Position numbers and translations under genes: made by a program. Shown in pieces: positions 24,085 through 35,830 of a stretch of 58,000 bases of DNA (the stretch's first letter is position 1; each line of letters starts with the position of its first letter). The stretch is from Cryptomeria japonica. Lineage: Eukaryota; Streptophyta; Pinopsida; Cupressales; Cupressaceae. Location: assembly GCF_030272615.1 (NCBI RefSeq), contig NC_081406.1, forward strand, positions 267,337,692-267,395,691, in the 5' to 3' direction. The notes beneath the pieces were generated by a model that was not told where the DNA came from, made no database searches, and saw only the letters and a program-made list of their open reading frames with translations.

Positions 24085-24620
24085 TCATATCATCCTCTCC
24101 AGTATTTTGTATACTTCCAACTTTACCCTCAGTATCCATGCCTTTAACTTTGTTTGCTTTTCTTTATGCATAGGGACATTCTCCCCATTATCTGAGGCAT
24201 GTTGGCTAATCTCACTATGCTTCACAACCAATCTTATGTCTATTTCTTTTTGGATGGATTCAACTTCATTTTTAAGGAATGTTAATTTTTCTTCAATCAA
24301 TTTTACAACATCCTTATTAAGTTTGGATTGATACTTCTTTGAGATATTTAAAATCATCTCATTCCTAGGATTTGGATTCATTGGATTTGTTTCTATCCAT
24401 TCTCCTTCCTCCAAATTCAAATCTATTGAGTTAAATTGTGGATTCTTCTCCTTTGTCTTAGTTCTATCCTATGGATTAGGAGATCGAATTTTTGTCTTAA
24501 TTTCATTGTCATCATCAAAATCCTTTGAAAAACTAGCATGAAACCCATGCCTTAGGATGCATCTTCTGCCCTTCTTATTCAAATCCACTTCTATTCTTTG
24601 TCTTGATTTTCATTTCTTAT
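24085..24620 (-). pseudogene. LINE 2 ORF1 C-terminal remnant
   Basis: A Lys/Glu-rich helical stretch (24420-24085) with NEVESIQKEIDIRL, preceded on the minus strand by GRRCILRHGFHASF near 24570. The position just 5' of the endonuclease supports an ORF1 tail. No zinc knuckle can be confirmed. Confidence 0.4.
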
Positions 24621-26387
24621 TTATAATTTACAAATTGTCTAAGTAATTGTAAGAAGCTAGTTTCCCTCTACCTCTAGGAACTCGTAATGAAGCAAAATTG
24701 TAGGTGGTTTGGCTTGGATTAGAGGAATGTTTTAGAAAAGGCTTCATGCAAATCTTTATTGTAGGAGAATTATTGATCACTATTGATTCCCTCTCATCAA
24801 GAACTATTTATTATTGGAAGTTGAGGGGTATCATTTGCAATTATCTAAGTCTTTTGGAGGAACTTGATGACTATAAGTAGGGCATGTGTATAGGGAGGCT
24901 AATCGAGAAGCTACCATGTTAAATCAAATGAGGCCATGGATGTTGACTAATATTTTGATTCTTAGTCCATGGGTTTAGATTATATTGTAATCATTTTATG
25001 AGATGGATTTGAGTGTTTGTGGGTGTCAGCTCTATGACATGATGGGGGATGAATTTCATCATGCTCGGGCTTATTGCATTTGGGTTGGTGTAATTAAGGA
25101 CTTATTTATTTCCATGATTTATATGGTGGTGAGCTCTTTGGAACCCTACACTATGGTGTTCAGAATTTGGGCTAGTCTATGGTATTGGAATGAACTATGT
25201 TTCTTAGTGCCAACCTATGTCAAATGGCATTCAAAATGCTCATCATTAACATTCGTCTTGTTAAGATATTTTGCTCCAAGTTGCCAATAGTTTTAGAAGC
25301 GATTCAAATGGTGTTGGGCCACTTATTTCTACTCGATGTGAAGTGATACAAGGTTAATACTGCTATCTTATCACAACTTTTTATGATGATGCTCGATTTG
25401 GGTGAGGAGAAGGTGACAATGAAATGAGTATCAAAGAGTATTATTCATGAAAAATGGAGGTTAGGTTTGAATTTAGTTTTGAATTGCATGGTTGTGGGAT
25501 ATGGACATTGTAGTAACGTGGGTATTCGCTTGGTGGTGTCTTCCCCATTGGGCTCATAATGGATCCCTTTTCTAGTGGAGGTCTTTGGCAAGAATGTGGA
25601 GAAGTATAGGGATATGACTCATTAGGGCGTTCACTTTCTCAATTCTATCATTGATGCAGGTGGACTTAAATATCATGCCTGTACATTTTAATTTGAGGAG
25701 GACTCTATTAATGGGGTTGGGTTGGTTAGGTCAGGTGGATGAAGGGAACTAATAGTTTGCATTTTTAGACACAAGGTAATCTGTAGTGCAATATTTTGAT
25801 AGATGTAGTATGTTTATACATGTAGTTGGGTAACAAAATTTATGACAGATGGTAGTTTTTAGGAGATTTCCATGGGGTTCTTTTGGTGTCTATGAGCACC
25901 CTAATCTTGGTGATAATAGACGTTACCCTAATTTTCGGGTACTCTTATGAGGTTTCTAATATGTATCATTTTTTATTATGAATATATATGGGGGACAACC
26001 TCCAAAGTCAATTCATTTATAAAAAATAAATGAATTTGTCATATTTCTATTGAAATTTATATGTTATGAAATAATATCTCATTAAAAATATTATAAAGTA
26101 TACCAAACAAGTTAGTAAGAAATATCTAAAAATAAGAAATAACTTTTAAATTTTAAAAAAATTAAAATCTATTCACCAAATATCAAAAAGAATTATCATC
26201 TTCAAATTCTTAATAGTTTAAGTTTTCTATAAGTAACAAAATATATTTTTGGTTAAAGCTATTAATCTATGTGTCCCACTTAGACTAAGAAGTTAGAGTA
26301 CACTGTTATGGAATCATCTTAAAGAGATTACAAATTTTTTTCTTGGAATGATTGATAAACAAAAATATTCATTAGAACTATTATAAA
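24621..26387. other. Mostly unassigned sequence; small LINE-like scrap near 24890
   Basis: On the plus strand at about 24888-24930 the reading HVYREANREATMLN matches the end of a LINE RNase H domain, but no more of it is readable. An open frame at 25003-25290 shows no known motif. The rest is AT-rich without recognisable structure. Confidence 0.3.
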
Positions 26388-27930
26388 TGTAGCATCGTAA
26401 ATTGTAACCATGTACAATTTACACCACTTTTTGTGCCCTTGCCTTAGTGTGACTCATTTTAACTCTCATTGAAGCCTTTTTTTGGTCTTCTACCTCCAAA
26501 TTAATGTCATTTGTCTAAATGGTGGTTTGAACCTCTATCTCAAGTTGTGTGCCTTATCCTCAACCTATTCACCTTATTTTGGGTGGACAATGTGTCTTCC
26601 TAGACAATGGTGCTCGGGGAACCCTTGTCCCCCAAAATTGGGCCCAAATTTGAACATTTCAGTGCTTGGTTATGTTGGTTTTGGATCACAATGTTTTAGT
26701 TTGACCATTGTAGGTTAGCCTAATCAGGGAAGTACCTTGAGAACACTATAAAGAGCATTCTTCTAATTCATTTTGACATCCACATTCATCACAAGACATC
26801 CACATCAATCGACTTCAAGCACTTTGGTCATGAAGCATTCATTGAAGCATCAAGGAGATATTTTATCCCACCATATCCTCAAATAATTCTTCAAGATTTA
26901 TATACCATGGAGTATCAAATTATATCAATGATCATGCAAGAATGTGTTTATAATTAGGTCATTTATGCCTTGTCATGTCATGTTATTGCATCAAAAATTG
27001 TGATCACATTCAAAGAGCATTGCATAATCAACCTTCAATCACCTACAATAGATCTGAGGTATAATATTCAAAATTTTACTTTAGTATTTCGATTCAATTT
27101 CAAGGGTTAATTCCAAACCCAAGGTTTGACCTAGGGAAACCCCTATTGCCAACGTCTTTCTCTCTTTTGTAGGTGCATGTTACAAATTTAGAAGTTATAA
27201 TTACAGAATTAGTCAAAGTAGACAAAGATGATGAGATCTAGTTTTGCAGGACTGAAAATAAGAGGACAAGGTTACCCCACATACCCATGTCTAACAATTT
27301 TTTTGTCAAACTTTTGGGATAGCTTTTGCGCAACATTCTCATCCAAAAAAGGTTTATGTTATTTTCATCCGACATTCTGAGGACATGTTCACCGAGAGTG
27401 CCATTGTCTTGCATTTTTAGACCCAAATTCCACTCACAAGTTCTACTCATCTTCCTCATTCAAAATCTATGTTTATGTTTATATATTAAATTTGGAATTA
27501 TCAATTCATGTTAATTACATCAATTTTCCATCTTTAGCCCTAGACCTAACATTCACTTTACACCTTTAGATTATCTATTTCAACTCAAACAAAGAGGAGT
27601 ATAATCCAATCAACATTCAACTCTTTTACATATGAGATATTTCTTCTTGAGTGCTCATTTAGTAGGGAGAAAAAAAAAGTTCGGCTTTAGGTCATGAAAG
27701 GAATGGTTAAAAATGCTAGGTACTTGATTATTGCTCTATATACACTAGTATGATGCATTCACATTGGACAGACTTGATTTTACAAAAGAATTTTTAGTGT
27801 TAAACTATGTTGCAAATGTTGATATTCTAGTTTGAAATGTATACCACAATGTTGTTCAACACAAAAATTCATTTGGGAAACCAAATCTCCTTGATCTCCT
27901 CATACTAGGTCAGTTTTGTTGCTTCCTATG
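26388..27930 (+). repeat. LTR-like tract, right boundary uncertain
   Basis: It begins TGTAGCATCG, a TGTAG-type start like the other gypsy LTRs here. A possible TATA box (CACTATAAAGAGC) lies near 26750. One reading ends at CCTACA (27047), with flanks ATAAA/ATAGA (4 of 5 matching), which would give a 660-bp solo LTR. Another continues to about 27930, where TTTTGGTGCCACTATTGTG resembles a primer site. I cannot decide between them. Confidence 0.35.
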
Positions 27931-28342
27931 ATATAAATTTTGGTGCCACTATTGTGTAAACCTATATGACATGTAAATATAATTTATTTGAGAGGCTAGT
28001 TGATTTGGTTGAATGATTGTTGGGTTGAAGTCTTAAATTTTTGTGCTCTTGTTTTGGATGATTGATCCATGTGATTTGAATGGATGGATTATGTTGGACC
28101 TAAATTTTTTGTAAACTAGGGAAGTTTACAAAATTGTAGTTTTAGCCATAGTGTGTGAGATTTAATCTCTCCTAATTGTAAGGGGAGGCTCCCCCTTTTC
28201 TTACTACTCTCTCTATTTGAAACACAAATTTAACTATGAATCTTATTCTAAACCTGGGCGATACATCATCCTATTCTCTCTTTAGAATAGATATTACTCT
28301 CTCATCTTTTTTTAGAAAGAATTTACAATGCAAAGTAGTAAT
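27931..28342. other. Unassigned AT-rich stretch
   Basis: No coding or repeat structure seen. Confidence 0.4.
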
Positions 28343-28347
28343 GATTT

Positions 28348-28717
28348 TGTTATAAGTGTGGTTTTCGTGCACCAAAGATCAACCTATTAATGATTGATAC
28401 AACCACTAGACTTATAGAATCCACAGGAGATGGTTAATCCATGTCACAAACTCAAGCGTTGCATTGCATAACATAAGGAGACCAAGGACGCACACCTTGC
28501 AACAATCCCACCCAGTGGAAGCTAGGGGTTTGAACCTATGACCAAGCTCTGATACCACTTGTTACAAGTGTGGTTGTCTTTGCACCAAAAGATCGACCTA
28601 TTCATTCCTGATACAACCAATAGACTTATATAATCCATAGGAGGTGGCTAAGCCATGTCACAAACTCGAGCGTTGCCTGCACAACACAAGGAGACCAAGG
28701 GTGCACACCTTGCAACG
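28348..28717 (-). mobile_element. TRIM: miniature LTR retrotransposon (370 bp)
   Basis: Two direct repeats of 157-158 bp (28348-28504 and 28560-28717) flank only 55 bp. On the minus strand each repeat runs from TGTTGCAAGG (CGTTGCAAGG in the outer copy) to TTATAACA or TTGTAACA. A 5-bp duplication GATTT flanks it (28343-28347 and 28718-28722). The internal 55 bp starts two bases after the LTR with TGGTATCAGAGC, the initiator tRNA-Met primer site, and ends with CTGGGTGGGAT, a weak polypurine tract. No coding capacity; it must have been mobilised by another element. Confidence 0.85.
28546..28557 (-). other. Primer binding site of the TRIM
   Basis: Minus-strand TGGTATCAGAGC, identical to the primer site of the chromovirus at 13874. 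Confidence 0.85.
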
Positions 28718-28845
28718 GATTTATATAACTTTAAAGTTACAAAGAAATAGTTTAGAGTGTATGAATGAAAAATACAAATAAGAGAAAAAAAAGTTTCTAT
28801 AAAGGCACAATGTCCTTTGTTGCTTCTCTGGGATGAGAAAATAAT

Positions 28846-29420
28846 GTCCAAGCTCAAAGTCTTGTAATCACTATAATCCTATCAACCTTCTTCAAATAAC
28901 TTCTATAACCCATGGTATGTACTAAGATAAAAAAGGAAAATCACAAAGTCTCTATTTTGATATCCTATTACAATTTTGATAATCCTTTTTTGAAAATAAA
29001 TAAATGAAGCTCAAAGTATTCAAATCACTACCTTCTTACCAACTTGACAAAGCAAAGCACAAAGTCTTTGAAATGCTATCTTATTACAATTCAACTAACT
29101 TTTCCTCAAAATGACAAGATGAAGCTCAAAGTCTTCAAAATGTTACCTCTTGTAATGATTACTAATTCTATTTAACAAGAGCTGAAATGTAACACAAAGT
29201 TTACAAACCAACACTTATTCTACTCTTTAATATTTTCTCAACACAATGCTTTTATTTGATTTTAATAAGATTTTATCACAAGAATAACGTAAGAAAACTC
29301 TCACCATAAATCACAATGAATCCAACACAAAGTCTAAATGCCAAAAGTGTTTTCTTATTTGATCAAACTTGTAAAACAACAATATGAACTCAAAGTTTCA
29401 CTTTTGCACTTCACTTCGGT
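28846..29420. repeat. Degenerate repeat field, units of about 45-75 bp
   Basis: The phrase (G)CTCAAAGTCTTCAAAATG or a close variant recurs near 28854, 28947, 29011, 29059, 29126, 29193, 29336 and 29388, separated by AT-rich spacers. It lies between the TRIM and the 3' end of copy B. Confidence 0.5.
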
Positions 29421-29654
29421 AGAGTTCTGTTGCATAAGATTAAAGATAAAAATTACAATAAGTAACCTCATATATATAGGTGAGGTGCAATGAGATAATC
29501 TATGAAAGCTATGACTAGATCAAAGAACAGTCCTATTTGACTTAGAACTCATGCATGATCTAGATGCAAAAACTTGAAGACAAAATGACACTTAAGGTGT
29601 CAAAGCCTTATTACAAAAACACACCTATAACTTCTAAAATATGGAAAATACCAA

Positions 29655-31264
29655 GTGTCTCCAGAAACTCCATTTTGGTATTATTTCATGAACTCCTTGA
29701 ATTTTTGTAGAAATACCTTCATTTGTAATTCATCAAGTCCTTTGGTATGGCTTATGATAACTTTGACCCAATTGAGAGATGACACAGTTGAGAGAATCTT
29801 CGAGGCTCATGTAGTATTTCTTGTGCTTCTTCAAAAGAGAAGTCAAATCATCTAGATTAAGTTGAATGCATATAAATTTATCAAAAGAGGATAATGATAG
29901 AAACTCGTTGTCCACCTCTTTCCCAATGAGCAAACTAAATTATTTGACAATAATATCTTCATGAAGAGGCTTTGATTTTCAGCAAGAAATGCACAAGGAA
30001 GTGTAGATATTTTTTCAATAATGTTCTTTCCTGTATCATTACATTCCCTTTGAGCTTTTCTCATATCTTTGACAAGAATATCCAAGGTGTTCATTTGATG
30101 TTCTAATGCCTCCCTTTGTTCAATATACATATCCCTTGGAGGAAGTACTCCATTATCAACCAAAACATCCAATTGAAAATCTTCTAACTTCAACCATGAT
30201 TCAAAGTTCTTCTCATATGTCTCTAATTCATTTGAGAATAGATCCAAAGTTTTATCTATCTCATATTTTACATCTTCTAGATGATTGATCAGAGTAATCA
30301 CAGAACATAATATATGTGTACCTTGGCTCAATATTTTGTCCATCCATTCACCAATTGACCTTCCCCGTGAATTAACATGTTTAGCTTGCTTGATGATTTG
30401 TTCATCAACCAATGAGGTGATTGGTTCAATTACCTCTGATGATTTTGTTATCTTGATCAAAATATCAGTGAGCTAATCCACCTATTTCATCAATTTATCC
30501 TTCTTGATATTTTCTTCATTATAACCTGTCAAAAGATTGTCAAAAGATGCTTGAGCATCATCTACCGTTCCTTAATGTGTTTGCTTGCCCAAATCAATAT
30601 TTTTGATAACATTATCTGTAGGCTGAACTTTATGCAAATCTATATTCAAGGGAGGAATTGCCATTTCTACATATTTATTATTTGGCGTATCCACCTTTAC
30701 CCTAGATAAGGTCTTGGCCTTCTTAGTACCCTTGGGTTTTATGGGAATCAATAGACTAAAGTTGAAGTCATATGGGGAGACGTATTTATTTTTCATCTTA
30801 GGAGAATTGAAAACTAACCAAGGTGGCAAAGGTGTATCATATTCTACTTGATTGGCCAATACTTGGGATACAAGTTCTTGATTCTGGACAGTAGGGGTCA
30901 TAATAGCAAGAGTAGAAGTCACACTGGCAGGTGGATTTTTAATAGTTGAAACCTTAGGAGGAATTTCAGTTTCTGACATAAACTTATCAAAATATTATAA
31001 CATAGAAGAAGTTACTTCAAACAAGTTAGGAAGAAACACATTCTCAACGTTGTCACGTGGGGTGTCAAGAGCTGACTCACTAGTTGTTGTTGAGGGAATG
31101 GAATGGATTATCACACTAGGAGCCTAAGATGTATATGAAAAGGTAGAACCAAATGGAGTGGCGGTAGAGACTGGTATTGAAGGAGAAATTGTACATGTGA
31201 CATCATGTGAGAAAGGAGGAGCGATTTCTTGTATCCCTTAAGATTGAGAAGTACTAAGAATTTT
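29655..31264 (-). pseudogene. Unfamiliar protein, copy B, C-terminal part
   Basis: Read on the minus strand: a Ser/Thr/Pro-rich linker (31230-31010), MSETEIPPKV to IDLGKQTH (30979-30575, the motif shared with copy A), then the long helical region 30460-29655 with LETYEKNFESWLKLEDFQL and DMRKAQRECNDTGKNI. It is heptad-like and rich in E, K and L. Stops at 30575 and 30475 and frameshifts near 29940 break it. Unlike copy A, no copia RT follows on the minus strand below 29655. Family unknown; a coiled-coil C-terminal half is all that can be said. Confidence 0.5.
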
Positions 31265-32621
31265 TGTAGGCAATAATGCAACAAATTGAGAGGGGGGGTG
31301 AATCAGTTTGCACACAAAATTTACTTAACTTAAACACAAACTTAGATCTAATTATTAACAATGAAAGGATAAACCATCACCACATCAATAACACACATAA
31401 AACCAATATTTTTGACATGGAAAACCCGGTTAAGGGAAAAACCATAGTAGGAACCTACCCACAATGAGATAATACCCTATTAGGAGTAAGTGAAATATTA
31501 CAATGGGGAATCCCCATGTATTCAAGAACACTGCCTAGAGCTCACTGCTCAAATACAAGAAGGGATACAACCCCGAGGAAGGCTCATTGCCTTACAAGAT
31601 TCAAACAACAATCTAGATTACATGAACTAATGAAATAGCATCTCCCAATGCTAGGTTATAGTTCCGGTTAAGCACATATATTCAAACTCTGCACTTTCAC
31701 ACTTCTACACGCTCTTTCACACTTCTTTACTTTTCTCCTCTTCTTTTGAAACATAAAAAAAAAATTTCCCACACACATATACATCTCTGAAATGAATATT
31801 ACATGTATTTATACAATTCATTAACCTATATTTCAAGGTCGGATGAACCCTTAATACAAATTATAAAATAATAACCTCACACGTTACAACAACACATGCA
31901 GACAAAAACAATGTTAGCTAAGACATGGTCTAGACCCAAATCACCACTGCAAACATGAAACACCTCCAAGAATTATGCCTCGATCATCTGCAATATTCTA
32001 CAATCACCATAAATATTGTATAACACGAAGAACACCGCCGGATCAAGAAAATGATCAATATCGCACACAACAATCAATGTGGGCCAACAACATGGATAGA
32101 ACACGATCTAGAAACATCCACAAGAAATATGGATCACCACAAAAACAACCACAATATCACCACTTACTAGAATCTTTATCATCATTATACCGAACCTCAA
32201 GAACATCAAGTCAACTTACTGACAAACTGAAAGATTCACTTGCGGAATTCTAAATCATGAACCATCTGAATTGAGGACACACCTAAATGTTCCAAACACT
32301 CAGCCAAATCCACAATCCAAGATATAGCAATTCTAGAGCAATGCAAAGCACAAACTAGAATACCAAATAACATAAATAACTAAATAACAACCATAATACC
32401 AAATCACACAACTCGATCAAAACATCATGCACACCACTAGAAATTTTGCTGAATTAACTAGAGATACTTATCTCAAAACCCATTAAACCGCAACAACTCA
32501 TCTACAACACATTGACCAAACCAACTCATTTAATCTGACTGCAACATTGGAATACACAGAAGAATATGTTGACATCAATGATAAAACATCATTCCAACAA
32601 ACTTCTAAACAATATCCAACA
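31265..32621 (-). mobile_element. Solo copia-type LTR (1357 bp) inside copy B
   Basis: On the minus strand it starts TGTTGGATATTG at 32621 and ends ...CCTACA at 31265. Near that end lie the copia marks GATTCACCCCCCCTCTCAA (about 31303-31285) and GGTTTTTCCC..GGGTTTTCCATG (about 31445-31413). Flanks are ATTTT (31260-31264) and ATTAT (32622-32626), 4 of 5 matching. The copy B reading resumes on both sides. The left edge is the less certain one. Confidence 0.7.
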
Positions 32622-34209
32622 ATTATTGGTAGTCCTTCCTCATCATATTCTTCCTCTTGTTCTTTTTCTAGCTCCTCTTCTCCTACTTGTTCAATCTCTT
32701 CCTCATGCAACTCTTTTTCAACTTCATCTTGTGTTTGAGTGTCTTGGGCTAAGGATTCCCCTTGACTTTTATCCTTACCTTTTCTAAATGTGAAATTGAA
32801 CATATGAGCCTTTTAAGCTATTGTATCTTGTTTATTTTTAGTTCTCAACTCATAAGTTTTTCCAATTGGCCCTACAGTATCATCCTCGGATCCAGTTTGG
32901 AAAGTTTTTAATTGAATTCCTTTATGAGTTATCCTGACATTGGTTTTGGCTAGAATTCTCTAAAACTTGGTCCTTATTTAAGTGCTTTCCTCTAGGGACC
33001 ATTGGATAAGTGGTAAAGGTGAACCGACAACCTTATTCTTCTCATATGAAGGATCTAAAATGACCCCATCATCTTTGAGATCCTCAGGGATATCAACAAG
33101 ATTCAGGTTCTCAATTTTCTTCAAAGTAAGGCAATAGTAATCAAGCCTTCCTATATCCTCCTCTGTTCTACAATAAATCCAAATGTCCTCTACCCAGTAA
33201 ACATGAGTGTATCTTTTCTTTAGTTTGTTCTTCATACCTCTAGAATCAAAGTATTTCCTGGCCTTGAAGAACCTCATTGTCACTCTTCTCATTTCTTCTT
33301 CCATGGCCCAGTCCTTATAGATGAAATTGGTAAAATATCTCTGAATAGTGATAGAGAACTTGATACCAGTCTTATGTGAACTAGATTGACATTCATATAC
33401 TGCTATCATCTGTCGAGCTAGCTCCATGAGTACAATTTTGTCCAATGGGTATCTAGTAAGCATGAAAGGCTCACCATCAAAATATCCTATAAAGGTGGGG
33501 AATTGAAGGAATATGCAGCCATATTGATTTACCACATTCTAATCTTCATCTGGTACTCTCTTCTTTTGAAGATCTTTATCAAATATACACATATAATGAG
33601 TGACGAAAGCATCATTAACCCTCTTGAAATGCTGCAAAGTATTCTTAAGAGTCAACTGTGTGAAATATTGATAAACAAGAACTTGACTCCCGTCTCCTAG
33701 GGTAGACAACCCTGGAAAATTCCTCATTGAGGCAGTTGCATATACTAGATATAAAGTCGTGTAGAACTTTAAGGTGGTATGAACTTTAGTCAACTTTTCA
33801 CAGAAATCATCAGATATATGTTTACCCTAGTAGATCTTCTTCTTATTTTGTTGGATAATATGAATGTATTGATACATCCAATTATGGTAAGTATTTAAAA
33901 CGAGAAGTCCTTTTACTCCATTAAGGAGAGTAATCAAATCATTTACCTCATCAATGAAGTTACTATGATGAATAGTCTCAGGCCATCTGGCAATAATGGG
34001 CCTTGGGATCTTCAACCAATTTTCATTGATGTTCCTTCTACACTTCTCTAAATTATTATCATAATATGTCAATTTTGATCGCATGCCAATATTGGCACAT
34101 TGATCTATATGTTCACACTTGAAAATAGTATCAAAAAAATCCTCATCCAATTTGATGAGAGTCTTCTTTCCCTCTACATCTTTGACTGACCTTCTCACTG
34201 GATCATATT
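32622..34209 (-). pseudogene. Unfamiliar protein, copy B, central globular part
   Basis: From 34209 the minus strand reads DPVRRSVKDVEGKKTLI, KLDEDFFDTIFKC, WLKIPRPIIARWPETIHH and ILNTYHNWMYQYIHII-like text, stop 33829. A segment with VYQYFTQLTLKNTLQHFKRV and NDAFVTHYMCIF follows (33793-33539), then FLQFPTFIGYFDGEPFML, LARQMIAVYE and FFKARKYFDSRGMK (33520-33230). It ends in an acidic EEEEIEQVGEEE-type tail (32750-32625). Copy C at 56960-57860 carries the same order of blocks. Several stops (for example 33829 and 33537) make it a pseudogene. Residue patterns recall plant proteins with a mobile-element origin, but I cannot place the family. Confidence 0.55.
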
Positions 34210-34918
34210 TGTAGACACATAAAAATTTCCATTAATTTGTCCTCATTTAATTTCAAATTTCTTCGAACATTGTGCGAGTCCTTATTATTACATTATTATT
34301 TCTCCATAATTCATTATTCATAATTTCCATCTTTTATTATATTATTATTAATATCTCATCATTTATCCATTAAATTTATTAAATAAAATATTTATCATAT
34401 TCATTTATACGCCTTCATGCATTCACCTTATATACATTTCTCTATTTATTTAATAAAACCCCTTTAATATCCCCTCCTAACACTTACCATTTCCCATTTA
34501 CCACTCATCTTCCCTATACCACTCATCTTGCATTATCCCACATTCATCCCACAACATGAACTTGCCCAAAGAAATTCTATTTAAACAAGCCCCTCTCTCT
34601 TATTTGGGCATCTCATCTTTATGCGTTGAACTTATGTCAGTTTGTATTCTTCAGCATCTTGGCATTTCATTTTCTTTCGCTTCCTTTGCATCAATCATCT
34701 TGAATCTCCAAAAAACCATAGCTTCTTGTGTGTGCTTCTTGAGAGCAATATTATCTACATAAGATATTGGTTTAAGGAGTGCAATGGAGTGGATTATGTA
34801 ACATGCATGTGTGTTCTTAGTTTAGATTTTAAGTTGCATGTGTGTTTCTCTTGCAGGTACTTCATTGTTGGTTGTTGGAAGATTGAAACTTGTGTTCAAT
34901 CCATTTCCTCCATCTACA
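34210..34918 (+). repeat. 5' LTR of the Tat-like element (709 bp)
   Basis: TGTAGACACATAAAAATTTC to CCATCTACA; repeated at 41560-42269. Confidence 0.95.
34578..34585 (+). promoter_or_regulatory. Probable TATA box in the LTR
   Basis: TATTTAAA about 370 bp into the LTR; also at 41929-41936 in the 3' copy. Confidence 0.45.
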
Positions 34919-34920
34919 AT

Positions 34921-34938
34921 TGGCACTCCCAGTGGGAC
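34921..34938 (+). other. Primer binding site, tRNA-Arg-like
   Basis: TGGCACTCCCAGTGGGAC begins two bases after the LTR end. It resembles the TGGCGCCC..GTGGGGC sites of Ogre/Tat elements. Confidence 0.65.
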
Positions 34939-35312
34939 ATGCATTTGTCCTTTTGATTGTTTTGTTTTCGCCTGATAGAATTTTTTTTTAAGATCTCTAA
35001 CTTGTTTTTATTGTAGGTTGTGTTTGATATCAGATTTGATGGAGGCCATTACTTTGTCTGCAGGTTGTCTTTGAAATTTGGATGTTTTGTTTGCAAGTTT
35101 TGAGGTTCCCTCTTATGGCATCCAATCTCGTGTGTCAAAGATCATAATTTTGAAACTACTAATGTCATTTGATGCAGGACGCATGTCGAAGAAATGGTGA
35201 TTTGAAACCGATTGTCTGATTTTTAGATTAGATCACATTTCAAATTGGTGCTTTAAAATTAACCAGTGTTTTTCGTGTTTTGAGCATTAGGCTCTTTTGT
35301 GTTTACCTTTTA

Positions 35313-35830
35313 GAGGGCTTGCCTCCCAAGAAGCCCTTAAGGCTCGGTGAGAGGGAACGACCCAAGTGGTAATGGGCTAAAGCCAAGCTCTTCAAGCCAC
35401 TATAAATAAATGTGTTTGTGACAAAAGTTGCAAGCAACGAGTGCTGATTAGTTCATACCGACGACATGTCTCCCCATAAACCCTATAGAGCGCAACCTCT
35501 GTAGGCTAGGAAGCTTCCTTAACAGAGCGTACACCGCCGCATGTATGGCCACTCGAACGGATGCCCTTACTAGATACCTTTTGTGTTAGAAGCCAAAAAC
35601 CTTCTAGTTGTTGACGCAGGAGGTCGTACCTCTGAAGCGGCTCACATTCTTACGGTTCTTAGTAGAGATACAAAGTTTGCCATGGGGAGTTTTCATGGGG
35701 ACTGATGCTTGGCTACTCCGGAGAAGTGAGTGCCGAGGGTGGAGCCAGTGGGGTCAAGCATCTAAGTATCCACTTTGAATTGCGTAGCTCGGGGTAACCC
35801 CCCAAGTGAGATTCAACAACTATTGTCCTG
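35313..35830 (+). other. Conserved untranslated leader block (copy 1)
   Basis: Non-coding and GC-richer than its surroundings. It shares ordered blocks with 51411-51985 in the otherwise different element: GTGAGAGGGAACGACCCAAG (GTGAGAGGGGAACGACCCAA there), a GCCACTATAAA block, TAGAGCGCAACCTCT and CCACTCGAA..CCCTTACTAG. Small inverted repeats (GGGCTT...AAGCCC, AGAG...CTCT) are kept, which suggests a folded RNA. Confidence 0.7.

Larger units (their letters stand above)
20050..24620 (-). mobile_element. Plant L1-type LINE, 5' and middle part (LINE 2)
   Basis: On the minus strand: ORF1 tail (24600-24085), endonuclease (23696 to about 23100), reverse transcriptase (about 22331-21300), the post-RT region (21335-20509) and then the insertion point of the chromovirus. 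The RNase H end is at 12588-11894. Many stops and frameshifts; dead. It is diverged from LINE 1, which has a different endonuclease start and RT. Confidence 0.85.

Noticed and set aside
25003-25290. 95-codon plus-strand frame as a possible gene
   Set aside because: No motif or supporting neighbour, and the surrounding sequence is decayed; a chance frame is as likely.
32498-32803. Acidic minus-strand frame as an independent small gene
   Set aside because: Its distal part is copy B's acidic linker and its end runs into the solo LTR, so it is a fragment of a larger pseudogene.
34556-34956. Open frames repeated at 41907-42280
   Set aside because: They lie in the LTRs of the Tat-like element, downstream of the TATA-like site; no protein motif.
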